From positions 8,806,501 through 8,870,500 of the forward strand of contig OX485808.1 of assembly GCA_950295325.1 (NCBI GenBank): a stretch of DNA of 64,000 nucleotides, written 5' to 3'. The notes under the pieces are model-generated. The model had not been told where the DNA came from, searched no databases, and saw nothing but the letters and a program-made list of their open reading frames with translations. The stretch's first letter is position 1. The number at the start of each line of letters is the position of its first letter. Below are positions 35,756 to 49,557 of the stretch, piece by piece. Made by a program: the position numbers and the translations under genes. Source of the stretch: Polytrichum commune. Its lineage: Eukaryota > Streptophyta > Polytrichopsida > Polytrichales > Polytrichaceae.

Positions 35756-38700
35756 GTCTATTGCAGTCCACCTCTTTGCCTAATTAGTGTGGGTTACCAT
35801 TTGAATTAAGCATAGCTATTGCATTTTACTAAAGGTGTCATGTTGTAACCAAATAGCATAAGTACACTAAATAGGGTATGTAGGGTCGTATGGTGTTTCA
35901 TGTCACGAGGCTAACTTCTCGGATGACACTTCTTAGTACGAGTAAGTGAACAAATATTGTCATGGGATGATGGATGAGTTCATCCGTTGGCCGAAACCCT
36001 ACCTTCTCTTGTCAGCAACGTGTGATGACTAGCCTAAGGTAGGAACACCTTAAACCAAGACATCACCCAAAACCAACACATTCGAAATCTTGCATAATAA
36101 GTAAAAGTTGATTTTGAGGACATCCACTATGTGAATATCAAGGCCCTTTTAACGGGTTTGCGTGCTAACACAATTTTTATTTCCAAATTTTGTATTTGTA
36201 CCAATATTGGGAGGAAAAAACCCTTGGAGTAGACTTGATTTTACTTTCTTTTATTAACCAAGGAATATTCTCGGTTCGTATGGCTATCACATGTATGCCA
36301 ATTAGCGTAGGTCTAATGTCTAGGAGGTTCAACTACATTACATATTGTAAGAGATTCCCTATCAAGTGGAAACAACATTTGGTTTCTCAAACTTGGTGTA
36401 TTGACATTCACAAGCAAAATTTAAAAATCTCATGCAATTGGAGACCAAATAAATAGGTATTGGTTGGGGGTGCCAATGAGGATAGATTTACAGGGCCAAC
36501 CCTCCATGGGCCATGGAAGGGGGGGGGTGGTTTTGGGGGATGCCATGTTGTTTGTTGTCAGTGTATTGGCAGTGCAAGGTACTAAGGCGACCTAAAGCTG
36601 CAATGAGGACGGAAATTGCCATGCATGGATGGGAGGTGCAGGTGAAGCCCAAACAACTTGCCGTCTTCACAATGTCGGCATACCTTCGGCCTTTGGTGCT
36701 ACATATATTCTACTATAGTTTGATTACGAGGTTTGAATCGTTGAAATTTTGTTGAGTTCTTTTCGTAGTTGTCATGGCTCCGAGAATGCGAGAGTTTGCC
36801 CACTCCCAAGTAGAGGAGCGAACATGTGCGTACTTCACATATATGTTATTGAGGCTTCGGTTTAATTGCCATGGGATGTGTGGATATAGATGTTAGACTT
36901 CTTATAAATATGAGAAAGTTCATAGAGGAGAATGGCATTGGGGATTTGTGCTCGGTTCTTGTCCGCATGCCTATATGCATACCTTTTTCAATAATTATTT
37001 ATAATTTCTTTAAAACAACTTAGTTCTAAGTAGGCTAGCATGCATTTATGATGGTAGGTCTTCACTTCCAAATGCCAATGCATATAAGTTGGGGTGAAGT
37101 TTCGGGTGTAGTTACCTTTTGAAATAGACATTGTCATTTTATATGCGTGATTTACATGTAGATTTTAGCTTCTTCTTTTTCTTGATTGGAAAATGGCATT
37201 TCGTAGTTTGCCTCCAACTTGGTAGATAAACTACAACATCGATCTTCTCCTTCGATCCCAATCAAACGTGGATCGTACCTACACTACATAGACAACTATG
37301 TTTAATTCCTAGCTATTTTTTCACATTGTTTGAATGTATGTTTGTGTGTGATAGAGTGAGAGAACATAGACTAAGGTCATATGTAGGCCTAACAAGAGGT
37401 GAAGAAACTAAAGTATAGGCCAAGTGCCACTTCTTCTTCCTATCGGAGGCGGTCCACATCGTGTATAACTTCACCAAATGCAAGGTGCACAAAGACCAAG
37501 TTCAATGCCCTTGCAAAAAAATTGTTAAGGATAGTCATTGAACTCTTCCTAATAGAGTCCCTTCCGCATAGGGCCCTCCATGGAACCTTGTACCATTAAA
37601 TTATGATTTGGTGAGCCGAATGAGTGACACTTCTATGTGCAAGATCTAGGGTTTGGCCACAAACAATGTTTAAATAAAGACTTCCTTGAAAGTTGCATCC
37701 ACCACCCATGCATGGAATGGTTGGCTTTGGAGTACCAAATGTGCAAATTCACAATACAAGTTTCAAGCCTCTAACGAGATATTCATTTTGTATAAGACAT
37801 GCAGGTGCTATTCAATAAACTTTTCTTTAATCATTGGTGTGTGGTTAATTAGGTGACGATCGAACCCTAAACACCATAAGGACACAATCTTTAAAAGAAA
37901 TTGGATTACATCTTCAATGTTTATGAACCGCTCCACACTCTATAATGAACACAATTGGGAGGACCTAAATATTCAACTAAGAATTCAACAAACATGCATT
38001 TTCAATAACCACGACTAATTCAAGGAGGTTTCATGTTCCATCTAATTTTTGTCGATGGTTCATCATAGATTTTCTATTGCAACACAAACTTGAAGACATA
38101 AATCTCATCAATAGACGATGGAGACAAGAAAAAATCGCCACATAAATCAAACCTCAATTAGAAAAACTCAGCTCCATGTAGTGTCCAAGGAGATTTTTGA
38201 CATGAACAATCAAAATCTCAATGTTTCCAAGTCCTACCAGTTTCATGTTGTGATTATTCATTTTTTCTTTATTAGATTTGAAATATATTCCATAGATTCC
38301 TCTAAAATGATTATTGATTTTCAAGAAGATTTGAACTTCAAATTGGTTATTTCTCAAACTCAACTGGTTCATCTATAACTAGCAGTTGATTCTCCCCGTT
38401 CATTGATACGAGGGCATGATATTCCATTCCCCCAAGCATGTTGAGACAAATGGACATAATAAGGTACACAAATCGAAAACGGTGGATGACCAGTACTACT
38501 GCACTAGACTAGGGGGTAGAATACCAATCTTGTGTGGGCCCAGAATGGCTAATTATAAAAATGGTGGCCCGAAATGTGGTGATTGGTTAGATAGGTGTTG
38601 TTTCACACCACTTGCAATCACTTTTGGGTGTCATTGAGTTAATTGTTTTGTGTGCATTCGTATGCTAAGTGGGGTATTATGATGCTCAAATATAGGGAGA

Positions 38701-39313
38701 CCCTGCTATACAAGTAAGGGGTTCGACTCACTTGCCTCTTTGGGAAATTGTAACTAATTATTTACATGGAAGAAAATTATGAAACAACTTGCATTCCTCA
38801 TCGTTTCCTCCACTCCATTGTTGAGAAATATTGCACAAACTTCAAGCCAATCTTTATGGCTGAATCAACAGATTTTCATCGCTTTCCATTTTCTACCTTC
38901 AATATTCAATTGTGTGTTTTTAAAGTAGCCGACCCATTCTTGACCACCGCCATGTTTTCTCAAATTAGGCCAACCTATTTCAATGCATCACAATATCAAC
39001 CTTTGATCAGTGTTGTCGTGTTTGAAATCCAACTTACCCAAGTGTCAATGGTTGAGTTGATAACAAAGTTTTGATTGCAAGAATAATTAGGTGCCATGAT
39101 TATCAATTAAGGGAACCAAGAAGTCTCGATTGCATAATTGATTGGTGATTGGAAATAGGGTAGCAGATCACAAGTCTAGTTCAAAGAGAACATCCACTTA
39201 AAAAATCCATAGTAATTTGGCCAATGCAAAATGTTCTCCTTATTTCTATTTCTCTGCATGGATATAACTCCCCCACCTCTTTGATCACACCTAAGCTAAG
39301 TTGCACATACCGT
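35756..39313. other. Intergenic stretch, no gene recognised
   Basis: AT-rich sequence with only short ORFs (90 codons or fewer) that resemble nothing I know. A reverse-orientation fragment of the foldback family lies at about 37850-37975 (GTGTGGTTAATTAGGTGACG .. GAACACAATTGGGAGGACC). Confidence 0.45.
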
Positions 39314-39454
39314 AGAGGGCTCCCTATTCCAACACAATTTGATTATTCCCCCTCAAAATCAGCCACATGTCATGCTCACATTCCCCTCAACCCACTTGTA
39401 TCCCACGTGGAAACTACATTGCAACACATATAAAGATGAAACACGGAACCCTCT
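39314..39454. mobile_element. Small MITE-like element, degraded copy
   Basis: Paralogous to 47859-48002. Both start AGAGGGCTC.CTATT and share CCACATG or CATGCGTCGTGCTCACATTC, ACCCACTTG.ATCCC and AAGATGAAA. The right end, GGAACCCTCT, is a decayed inverted repeat of the left end. Confidence 0.55.
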
Positions 39455-40021
39455 TCGATATGCTAAATTGCTTAATTGGTCGGACTAAGTCAACCACTTA
39501 GAATCCTATTAACAACACCATAAGAAGAAGAAATCAAGAATCTCCATTAGGGTGGGGGGGGGGGCTGGAGTGAATAAAGTGCATGTTTGTAAAACATCGT
39601 AAACAAGACCGCTTGAGATCGTACTTCTTCCTCAAAAGGGTGGCAAGGACAAGTTCACAACTTCATGGTGGGTTGTAACTTAGGGCAAGATCATTGGCGA
39701 CGTGTGGTGGAGGAGCCATATCTTATATAAGGCAAAGGGTGGAGTCGAGTTTAAGTTACTTTGACAATTTCGTACTCGTTCCCTTGGGTAGCCACGATTA
39801 GTATCATTGCTGAATAGATAAGGACTATTTCGATCGTTCCCTACCTTCAAAACAAAAGAGCCCTAACTTATAGTGGAAACTTCAACCAATGTTCTAAACT
39901 GGAGCATTGTGTCATTTCACACGTATCGTGGCACAATGGCATTAAGTAATTTATAGAGTCTTGGCATCAAACTCATGTTGAGCTGGCTTGACCGAGAGAG
40001 AAGAACTTCGGTCTCAACCAA

Positions 40022-40543
40022 GGGCCGCTTTACACTTAGAGGTCAGGGCAATTCGTTGTGTAAGAGGCTTGAAATCTTCACTTGTGATTGGTTAAAAGGC
40101 TGAAATCGGTCCCAACCCCTTTACACTTAGAGGCCGGGCCGATTTGGTGGTATGAATTTTTTAATAAACAAATGCATGGTCTGACGTGGCCCAAGCTCGT
40201 TGAATTGGATGCACCCAAAATGGAAGGCTCGGGGACAATGTCAAATTTCAATGAAAAAACTTTTTTGAATACAATATGTTTTTTTAGCGAACCATATCCA
40301 TTGGATTATGTGAAAAAAATGAACGGCTCTTTGCTAGATTATGCTAGATCCGTTAGATTATGCTAGATTTATTGAATCGGCCTAGCTTCTTGGCCCTAAG
40401 ACCTTTACATATGGGAAAATTGGCCCCCATTATAATCTTATTATAGTATGTAGTTGAGGCCGGCCTCCAACCCAAAAGGGGCGGAAATTTCATGCAATCG
40501 GCCTCAAGGGGAATTGGCCCGGCCTCTAGGTGTAAAGCGGCCG
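40022..40543. mobile_element. Tourist-like MITE, about 522 bp
   Basis: Inverted ends GGCCGCTTTACACTTAGAGG (left) and CCTCTAGGTGTAAAGCGGCC (right). The right flank is TAA (40544-40546) and the left flank is CAA (40019-40021), consistent with one mutated TAA target duplication. The left-end word TTTACACTTAGAGG recurs internally at about 40110. No transposase. Confidence 0.68.
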
Positions 40544-40546
40544 TAA

Positions 40547-41143
40547 GGGGCTCTTTAGATCATGGACCGTGAAGACTATGAAGACCATGAAGATGATGAA
40601 GACGTCCCAAAGGCCCTTTAAAATTTGTGATTGGTTGTTGAACTCGTCCCGGGAGCACTTTAGTTCACACCAAGGGAAAAATGTCGGAGTGACCGTGGAG
40701 TTCGAAGGTTCCCAAAGGACATATTTTAAGGCCTACATTATCCACCGACATGGTCCAACATGTATTGTGGGGGAAAAGGCAAAAGAGGTGCTTTGTTAGA
40801 AGAAGAGAAGAACAAGGGCCCATGACAGAGAAATGTTGTTATAATTAAATTTCAATATATATATTTTTAGGGGGGGGGGGAAGAAGATGAAGACAAGAGA
40901 ATGATCATACTTGAATTAATTTTTTTCATCAAAACTATCCTTTGTGAGGATATAATAAAAAATTAACACATTCACTTTTGGGTGCGTGGTCATTCCTCTT
41001 GGTCCACATTCAGTTTACACCTAGTGGTGGGGCCCAAAGGCCTTGTAAATTGTTTTTTTAAGTAATCGGACCATGGAAGTTGGACCATGAAGAAATGCCA
41101 TCTTCCATGGTCCGACTACATGTTCCATGGTGTGAACCAACAC
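40547..41143. mobile_element. Second copy of the 2941-3291 MITE family, with internal expansion
   Basis: The ends resemble those at 2941-3291 (ATCATGGACCGTGAAG left; CATGTTCCATGGTGTGAACC right). It is flanked by TAA at 40544-40546 and 41144-41146. Internal shared words are TTGAACTCGTCC, CATATTTTAAGGCCTACATT and GACATGGTCCAAC. About 250 bp more than the first copy, including a G-run near 40871, is inserted towards the right end. Confidence 0.68.
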
Positions 41144-41146
41144 TAA

Positions 41147-44100
41147 GGAGATTGAGTGAACATAGTGTTAGTTATTTAGAACATCTTTGGTCCCATCCTA
41201 AAGGGCGATGACTTCATATGTAAAACTATTGCACCCTTTCAGATTTTAGACACTACATTAGTAGTCGGTAACCAATTTTTATAATTAATATAATATAATA
41301 TAATATAAGTAGTAGTGTTGAGAAGTTAGACTTTAAGGGTGGGTTATGGGGTGTGTGGAAACTAGGTCAATGAGCTCCATGTTGGTTGGGAGTGAATGTT
41401 TAGTTCCATATTATCTTGTTCGGGTTTGATTTATGTTGAATTTGTTTGATTGGGTGTGGATGAAAATGACATGATGTTGCCATGGGAGTAGATGCATGAA
41501 ATATATTTATTAGCTAGCGGCCTATCCCAAAGCATTTGGTAGTTGAGCTAGAACACTGATGGTGTGTGCCACTATTTGAGTAATGCAATTTAGTTTGGTT
41601 TGGTTTTTTGTTTTAAATAATTATATATGATTCTGATATTTATTATTCTATTGTGTGTGGGGTGTGCCACAAGTGGCTTTCAAACTGTAGTTTGTCTAAG
41701 ACAAGTCTTGGAGATTTGCAACCAATTGTTAGTTTTCAAGTCTATGTTTGTGGACTAATACGGACTTACGAATGGCATAATTGTGCTAGGATAATGATTT
41801 TTTTGTCATATTTGAGGATATGTTTTCTACGTGCTCAATGGGGCCTTTGTGTGGTGTTTCAAGTATAGAGTGCCACCATTCTTTTTGGAAACAATGGGGG
41901 ATGGAGTGTGCATGTTCATATGGTTACCATTCTATAGCTTACTATGTGATCAAGTTTACAATCTCGTTTGGCTAGTTTGACAACTTGTTTGTTTCCATCA
42001 ATGTTAGCGTGGGCTCTTATTTTATGGAGTGTGGTGATCTGTGTGCATGATTGTAGCATATGGACCATGCATTCTAGGATTATTTTGTCATGGTGGCTAT
42101 TGTGTAAGGTGGGGTGATTGATTTGGGTATTTAGCAAGTATAAGAGTATCTCGGGGGGTTCACTGGCGAAAATCGTAGAACAACGTTAGCAATGTTAAAC
42201 ATTTGTTGTATGTATTCATTGGTTCCAATAGGTGTATTACTATGGTGTATGCAAGTACTGTGTGTGGCACACTTTTCTATTTTAGGTTTAGTTCTAAGTT
42301 CTAGTTGGGATTGTTGGTTCTTTGTACGTAATGGTATTGGCTTTAAAGTGTGTAATGAGGTGTATGTCGGGGAATGGTCCATCATGGGAGTTGGAGTTGT
42401 GGTACCAAATTTTGTCTAGTGCTACCAAGATGGTAATAGATTCTGGGTCATTTTTGGTTGCCCAATGAAGAGTTCGTTGTGTCTCCTTCTACACGTTTGG
42501 GTTGGCATATCCAATCCTGTGCCATTCTTGGCGGAGGTTGTTCCTAGTGATCCAAATACGACATCTATTGAGAAATTATGAATTAAAATGATTGAATAGG
42601 GAGGAACATGTCATCGGCAATGAGAAGTATGAATGGGTTATTTGGAAGGAGTTGAAGAAAAAAATAAAGAAAGAAAAAATGTCAAAGTCTTTAACCTTGA
42701 CATGTGATGTGCATTCAACACCTCCCTCTCATGTTTGTATGAGCATGAGTGGGGGTGGCTTAGTGCCTTTTTTCATAGGTGGACCATGTGGTTAGTGTCA
42801 AGGCTACGTGTTCTATGTTTGTTTCGGGTTTTAGTGTTAGTAAGTGTGTTTAATCAAGTGGGATCGGGGTTGTTTATTTTCTAATTTCTGTTTGTTTGGG
42901 ATTATATGTTATTGAAACTCAATAGGACTAGAAATGAGATTACAGAAGCATATTACACAAACATAAAGGCATATGAACAATGTTTGGAGTGAGACAATCT
43001 CATGCTCTCCTTGATTTGCCTTTTATTGCTTTTCTTCTTTACCTTGGTTCATGTAAACAATATGGGATAACTCTTATCCTTCTCGGACCATCATTGTGGC
43101 TTTATTCTAGCCTTATTGTTTCTCATGCCTCTTCCATTACATTTTTATTGACTACGAGCAATCTAATATGTGTGTTAGGTACCTTATAGCAATTGGGGAG
43201 AGCTAGTTTATGGGGTTTGGAGCTAGGGATTTGTAGGTCTTGGAGGAGTTTAACAATTGTTGTATGTATAGATCCCCTTTTCCCTACTGTGATTATAATG
43301 GGTGAGAGTACAATCCATCCTTGTTGGGATAGGAGTGGGTGGAGAATGGTGTATTTATCAAGTTTTCGGTTGGTGGCTTCTATGGGGAATCTATCATCAT
43401 AATAAGTGTATTCAAGTTATTTAGAAGGAGTTGACAATATGCTCAAGTGTTGTCTGCGGAAGTGTGTATTGTGTGAATTTGAGAGGGTCATTCTTTGCAA
43501 TGCGGTATTTATATCTTTTGTACAACCATATGAATTCCATTTGAAATGATTGAGTAGGGGGGTCCAAGTTATGGGGTTTATTTAATGATAAGTGGTATTG
43601 CGTCCATAACCAATGTAATCTTGTTTTGGGGATGGTGATGCAATGTTTGTTGTTGGTTATTTATTTTATTTATAATATAATATAATATAATAAATTTTGT
43701 AGAGGTGGGCCACATCATGTTGTGTTTGGATGGTGTTTTTGTTATATGCAATATCATTTTCTGGGTTGCATTTGCTAGTGAAGATGGTGCATTGGGGGAT
43801 GGTTTGTGGTGGTAGAATGTATCTAGTGTCTTCCACTTGTTCTTGGTTAAACTAGGTGTGGATTATATTTGTGAATGTTGGTGCTACTTTCAGGTGTAGT
43901 ATTGTGTGAGTAGCAAGATGTTGTGGTTAATGGTGTTTCAATCATTCCATGGAAATAATGTGCTTTGTGGGAGCCATTTGTTGTAAATTGTGTTATTGGG
44001 TACTGTCCATTAGCATAAGTATGATGTAAGTTTTTTGGTTATTTTGTATTATTTTGTATATTTATTGGGGCAGTCATTGAGTATGATGCGGATTGGGAAG

Positions 44101-45750
44101 TGTATGGGGTCTTTGAGAATGTTGGGGGGTGGCTTAAAGTGTTCCGGGTGTGGTGGAGGTTGGAGGGGGTTGGAGTGCTCATTTGGTCTCGGGGTTAGTG
44201 TGGTTCTCTCTCTCTCTCTCTCTGGTGTATTGTGTATTGTGCATGGATAATTGCATTGATCGTGACATGATGGTTCGCAGAAGAGGAATTTGCCATATTT
44301 TAGTGCAATTTTTCCTACTTTGGTTAGCTAAGTTAAATAGTGAGTTTGAGAGCTTGTGCATAAAGTCACTCAAGTTTTCTTAATTCTTAGATTATCATAC
44401 TCAAAATTTGAGGGACTTTACAAACAACTCTATTGGGTGTTATCTTCCAACATAAAACAACTAATTTTGTCCTAAAAAATTTCCAATTGTCGTTCATATA
44501 TTTGTTGGGATCTGCACTAAAAATCTAACCTGGAAGCTACACCTTTCACACTTACTACTATAAAGGGTTGAAAGTTAAGGTTGGTGAGAAAAAACTATGG
44601 TCCGCTATGATTTATGTGTGAATCATAAAATGATAAATACTAATAACTATTAAATTTGATATTTGATAGAATATTGATATCATATTTTCCAAACGTCAAT
44701 AATCCATGCTATGTAAAGCATGATTTTATATTCCTAGTTTTGAACATATGATAATGTGAGCTCAAAAATGGCCTGGGTTGAAAAAAAATCATATTGACCA
44801 AAATTATAGTGCACTAAAATCATGGTTGTGAAAGGTGTACATTCCCTCAATAGTAAAAAATGAAAGCACCTTCTAAGGCATTTCCTTCAAGAGGTGTAGT
44901 TTTCTAATATGTTTCTTTGTTTCACACAAAACACAAGCCACATCATTTTTAGGTTTAGCGGAGCCGAATTATAATTATATTTGGTATTGTAGAGTGGATT
45001 CAATTAAATCAAATATGAAAGTATTATGATGAAAGTTGGCAACTGTTCTTAGAGTTGTGTTCTACAAGATAAGGTCGCGAACATTTTGACTCATCAACTT
45101 TAGAAGAAGCATACAAACAACCTAGTTGAGGCTCATTTGGAACACTTAGCATGTCAAGTAAACAACACCGAACAAACACTAAAATTCAATGAGACCACAA
45201 TACAACTTAGGGTTTGGAACTAAACCCATGGTTTCATATGCTTTACTTATACTCTAATAAACATATATACATGAAGTTTGTATAATTATTGTTAAAATAC
45301 TCTTGTTGAACTTGTAAACTAGTATATTATATATTTATTGGAAAAAAACTACACTAAAACATCTGATTTAATGTGGCCTGCAGTATTCATCGTCGACCCA
45401 TGTTAGTTTTTCAACTGATGCATACTGATACAATGGCGTCTCAAAAGCATGATCTCAAGACATTGTTTAGGCCAGGCAAAGTTGAGACATGTCAAATCCA
45501 TCGAACAGGAAAATCGTGTCGAAGTCATTCACCTTTTCTGTACAATTCATACTTTTGTTGAGGATCATTTGTTCGATCACAATTACGAATCATGAAGGAA
45601 GCATGACTGTTTCTCCTCCACATTCTACTGACGTAAGGTAGATGTGTGTTATTCGAGTAATTTCCTCATTGTGCTCACTGCTTGTAGGATACGAAACATA
45701 CAAAATAGTGCGAGATTTTAGCAAATTCACATCGTGCCCATAGCCATTAG
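41147..45750. other. Intergenic stretch with microsatellites, no gene recognised
   Basis: Only short ORFs occur. Simple repeats are (ATAAT)n at about 41281-41306 and again at about 43672-43693, and (CT)n at about 44203-44222. I see no splice-consistent coding series or RNA gene. Confidence 0.45.
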
Positions 45751-45754
45751 CCTC

Positions 45755-45965
45755 ATAATACTTGGAGCTCGTATCAATCTCTTGTTCATAGTCAAAGTGA
45801 AGATCCTCGTGCTCATATAGTGGTCACATAAGCCTCTTCAATTATGTTGATGGTTGAGTCTAGAACGGTTGGCATGTTTTGAACACGTATTTTTTTGGTG
45901 TCCGTTCATAAATCCACGTGTTATTGCATACTACTCAAATATAGGTGTCCAAATTATTGCTATGT
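45755..45965. repeat. Dispersed foldback-family copy, single arm
   Basis: Contains GGAGCTCGTATCAATCTC, AAAGTGAAGATCCTCGTGC, TAGTGGTCACATAAG and TTGAACACGTATTTTTTTGG in the order of the family. No ORF. Confidence 0.5.
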
Positions 45966-47858
45966 TGGATTTAGGCTCATCTACCTTATGTTCATCTTTA
46001 CACCCAGAGCGTTGAGGTTGGCCTTTCACAGAGATATTCTAATATACTTCACAACATCAAGGATAAGAAATCCAGGAGATACATGGGATTTCTTTAATTT
46101 CTAGCACTTGAGCAATGGCCTTGAATTTTAATCAACCAAGCAGATGTAAGAGGTTGGCAAGCGCAAAAGATTTGCAATGCATATGATGTCACTTGCCAAG
46201 TAGTCCGTTATATGAGAGTTGATCCAACACTTTTGGCTCAGTAGGTTGCATGTGTTCTCTGCAATGAAATTATGATCAACGGTATTTCGAGAGATAAAAA
46301 CTGCTATAAGATGATGCTCAAAATTTGGATAACCCTTAAAGAGGTCTCAAAAGCTCCATTCCTGGGCCTCAAGGTGGCATCATATGGAGATGTTTAAAGT
46401 TACTCATAATCAACATTGTCAGTTGACAATGTCAAAATTGACCCATAATTTAAAACTAATTCCATTTTTCCAATTGGAGCAAACATATACATGTATGAAA
46501 AGAAAATATAAAGAGATGCAAACTTGTACAATGACCTTTGACTTGAATACATACCATGTACATTTGATCATCATCGGTGCATGTCACCAAGTTGCATTTT
46601 CACTTCCTCTTGAAATAGATTGTGTTACATATATGACGTAGAAGGTGCTCAACTGAACATCTTAAAACCTTGCACAATAAGTTGATTCATAGAATGTTCA
46701 CCACCTTCACATCAAGGTCCCTTATTGGTTTATGGGCATCTACCGATAATTCTTTGAACCCTCATAACTTTTGGATACGGAATTCAAAAAAGGCATAGTT
46801 GGGTGTGGTGGAAACGCCTGTCAATTATTAATTAGAACCTTTTAAACCTTTTGAGCCCAATATTAGTATCTACGCTCAGCGTTTACATTGATGGTTTTAG
46901 CGTCCTCGTCCTTGGATTCGATCTGTAGTCCGAATGAAAATTAACTCTCGTACTTGTTATACAATTTGTCACATAGATCATGCAATGGTAGCTTGAAACC
47001 ACCTTTAGGGATTCATCTGACACAAGCCTTGTCAACAAGAGGAGCTTAGTGCCGTACGCTTGCCGTGCAGACCAAGTGTCCCTTGACTCAGGCCAGCATT
47101 TCTCACAAATAAATGTGTCTCAAGATAGCACGGGACGCTGCCATGGTGAAGAAATACTCAAAGCCAATCCTGAGTCCGATTCAACGGAGACAATGTCAAT
47201 GTGTCAACAAACTGATCAACCACAATATCCACAGCACCTGTACCAGCTGACAGGCATGCTAAATCTCTCGTGTCTGATAATTACTCGACCGTAGCAGAGG
47301 GAAAAACACAAACTCATCACCATTGGCATGTTGATTTAGGGTCGATCCCAAACTCCAAAGTCATGTGACAACAAAGTGATTTCCAGTTGCTGCAGTGCTT
47401 TTGTGCAGGAGGATCTGTTGAAGATGATCGTATTTGTCTCTTGAATCTGGCAGATGGTGTATGTAACTTCACCTAGATTAGTGTGAAGTCTCAATCGAAT
47501 CTAGTGAAAAGCATCCAAGAAACCCCAGAATTTATCAGAGCCGCACACGATTCCACTGCAGAAAATCAAACGCACATGTATAAAAGTTATAGATGAATCT
47601 GCACAGATTTGTAGACACAGTTCAAACATGAGAAAGCGGGCGGCTAATTGATAAGCTTGATGAATGACTTGCTGTATGATCAAATTAAGCATAGTTGGTC
47701 TGCAAGATTGACTGGTTTGAGGGTAGTTATCAACACTTTGTGGCGTTGATATGTACACTAGGCATGGAGAATTTGAATTTTGTGGATATTGATTCAAGAA
47801 TGTGTTGGTACTGATCAACACATCCTTAACGAATATAGAGAAGACAAAGTACGGACAT

Positions 47859-48002
47859 AGAGGGCTCTCTATTCTGACACAAAATAAATATTTTCTCCTC
47901 ATCCATTTTGCCATGCGTCGTGCTCACATTCGCCATGACCCACTTGCATCCCGTGTGGAAACTGAATTATGGCACATGTAAAGATGAAATAGGGAGCCCT
48001 CT
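47859..48002. mobile_element. Small MITE-like element, 144 bp
   Basis: The ends AGAGGGCTCTCTATT and AATAGGGAGCCCTCT are inverted repeats with one mismatch. A diverged copy lies at 39314-39454. No target duplication was recognisable. The flanks, 45966-47858 and 48003-48613, hold no gene I can support. Confidence 0.6.
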
Positions 48003-48631
48003 CAGAATTGGTTTCGACTGCCTCTCGAAGCCTCATTCTGCATTGTTTTGGGAGGATCTTTCTCCTTCCTTATCTTTATCCATTGCCTTCTTGCATTAAA
48101 CAACCCTGGAATGTTCATTCGCAAGCGACTACTGTGGGTATTTATTTTTCATTCCATGGCTTCTATTCATATTGTTTACTCATCAAAGGTGATTGTCCCA
48201 CCCACTGCAAAAAGCAGTGTTCAGATTGAAAGCCTGCATCTTAGGAATGTCAACATGTTTATTCTAAAATATTGGTGAAGACTATTATGTGTAGAAGGTG
48301 CTGCCTCAATTGACAGAATTAATGTTTGAAGTTTTTACTCCGTATTAGTCTTTGTAAAAATGTTGTGGTGGGATTTCAAATTTCACTTCTACTGCCGTAA
48401 CCTTCACCAACACATTTTTGGCACACCTTGATTAGCTAACGTTGCTTTCTTCTTATTCATCTACTCTTATCCAATGAGGTATATTACGTTAGTGTAACCA
48501 ACTAATAGGTTAACATTGTTTGGGAGTTCAATTGAATTCATAATACTCATGGTTGCCATGCATATTAGGTAGATTTGAGATCCACAGGAGAGGGATTATG
48601 GAGGGAAAGATTGCACTACTAGGAAAACATG

Positions 48632-49505
48632 CGAAATATGACTGGGTTTTGTGACTAAAAACGGGCATAAATGACCTTATGACTACTACCCATTTTAGTC
48701 ATCAACCCAGTCATAACGGACAAGTCTGATTTTGAAATATGACTACAGTCATATCTGCGGGCATACGTTCCCAATGGCGCGTTCCCGAAATATTTTTGGG
48801 TTCTCGATTCTGGGCAGCCCGTCAAATGTGATTATTTATAGTCACAAATATGTGACTCATATTAGTCATAATTATTTGACTGCATTTAGTCAGCTTCTTC
48901 AACTCAATGACTAAAATGTGGTTCTCATAACATGACTGCCAGTGGTTGCAGAATATGATCGTGATGACTACAATTAGTCATTGATGTAGTTTTGAAATTC
49001 TTAAGGCTCGTCATCCATTCACATGTGTTGGTAAACATTCGAGATGTCGTGACTATATCCAGTAGTACCGGATGACTACAACTAGTCATATTTAAAAACA
49101 AAATATTGGTTTCTGACTGATTCTCGATTATTTTCAGTCCAGAAAAAACGACTACTCATAGTCATCCACTTAAAAAATTTGCGTATGCTTCCTGATCACT
49201 GGTCATCATTTCCAGTTACGTTACTACTTCGTATGTGAAATAGTAGTCAAAACTTTAGATACATTCAGGATCACGCACAACGATATGACGATATAGATGC
49301 AACATTTGAGAATAATGTTGACAAAAATTGCAAAAAATCAACCTTTGTTTATATAGTCATTGCTTTCAAACATGTGACTAGAGCTAATGACTACATGTAG
49401 TCAGCTTGGGTCACATAACATACTCATCAGACCCAAAAAGCTCACTGAACACTAAATGACTACATATAGTCCGCTAAATTCAATCGATCACTACAATCAC
49501 AGTGA
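48632..49505. repeat. Left subterminal array of TGACTA/TAGTCA motifs
   Basis: Many imperfect palindromes such as TGACTACAACTAGTCAT, TGACTGCATTTAGTCAGC and TGACTACATGTAGTCAGC, spaced tens of bases apart. Such arrays serve as binding sites for the element's own TnpA-type protein in CACTA elements; that role is inferred here. Confidence 0.65.
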
Positions 49506-49557
49506 AGCTCTAATATCCACATTGTTCTAACCAAATTGAATCGTGCCCTATTTTAGC

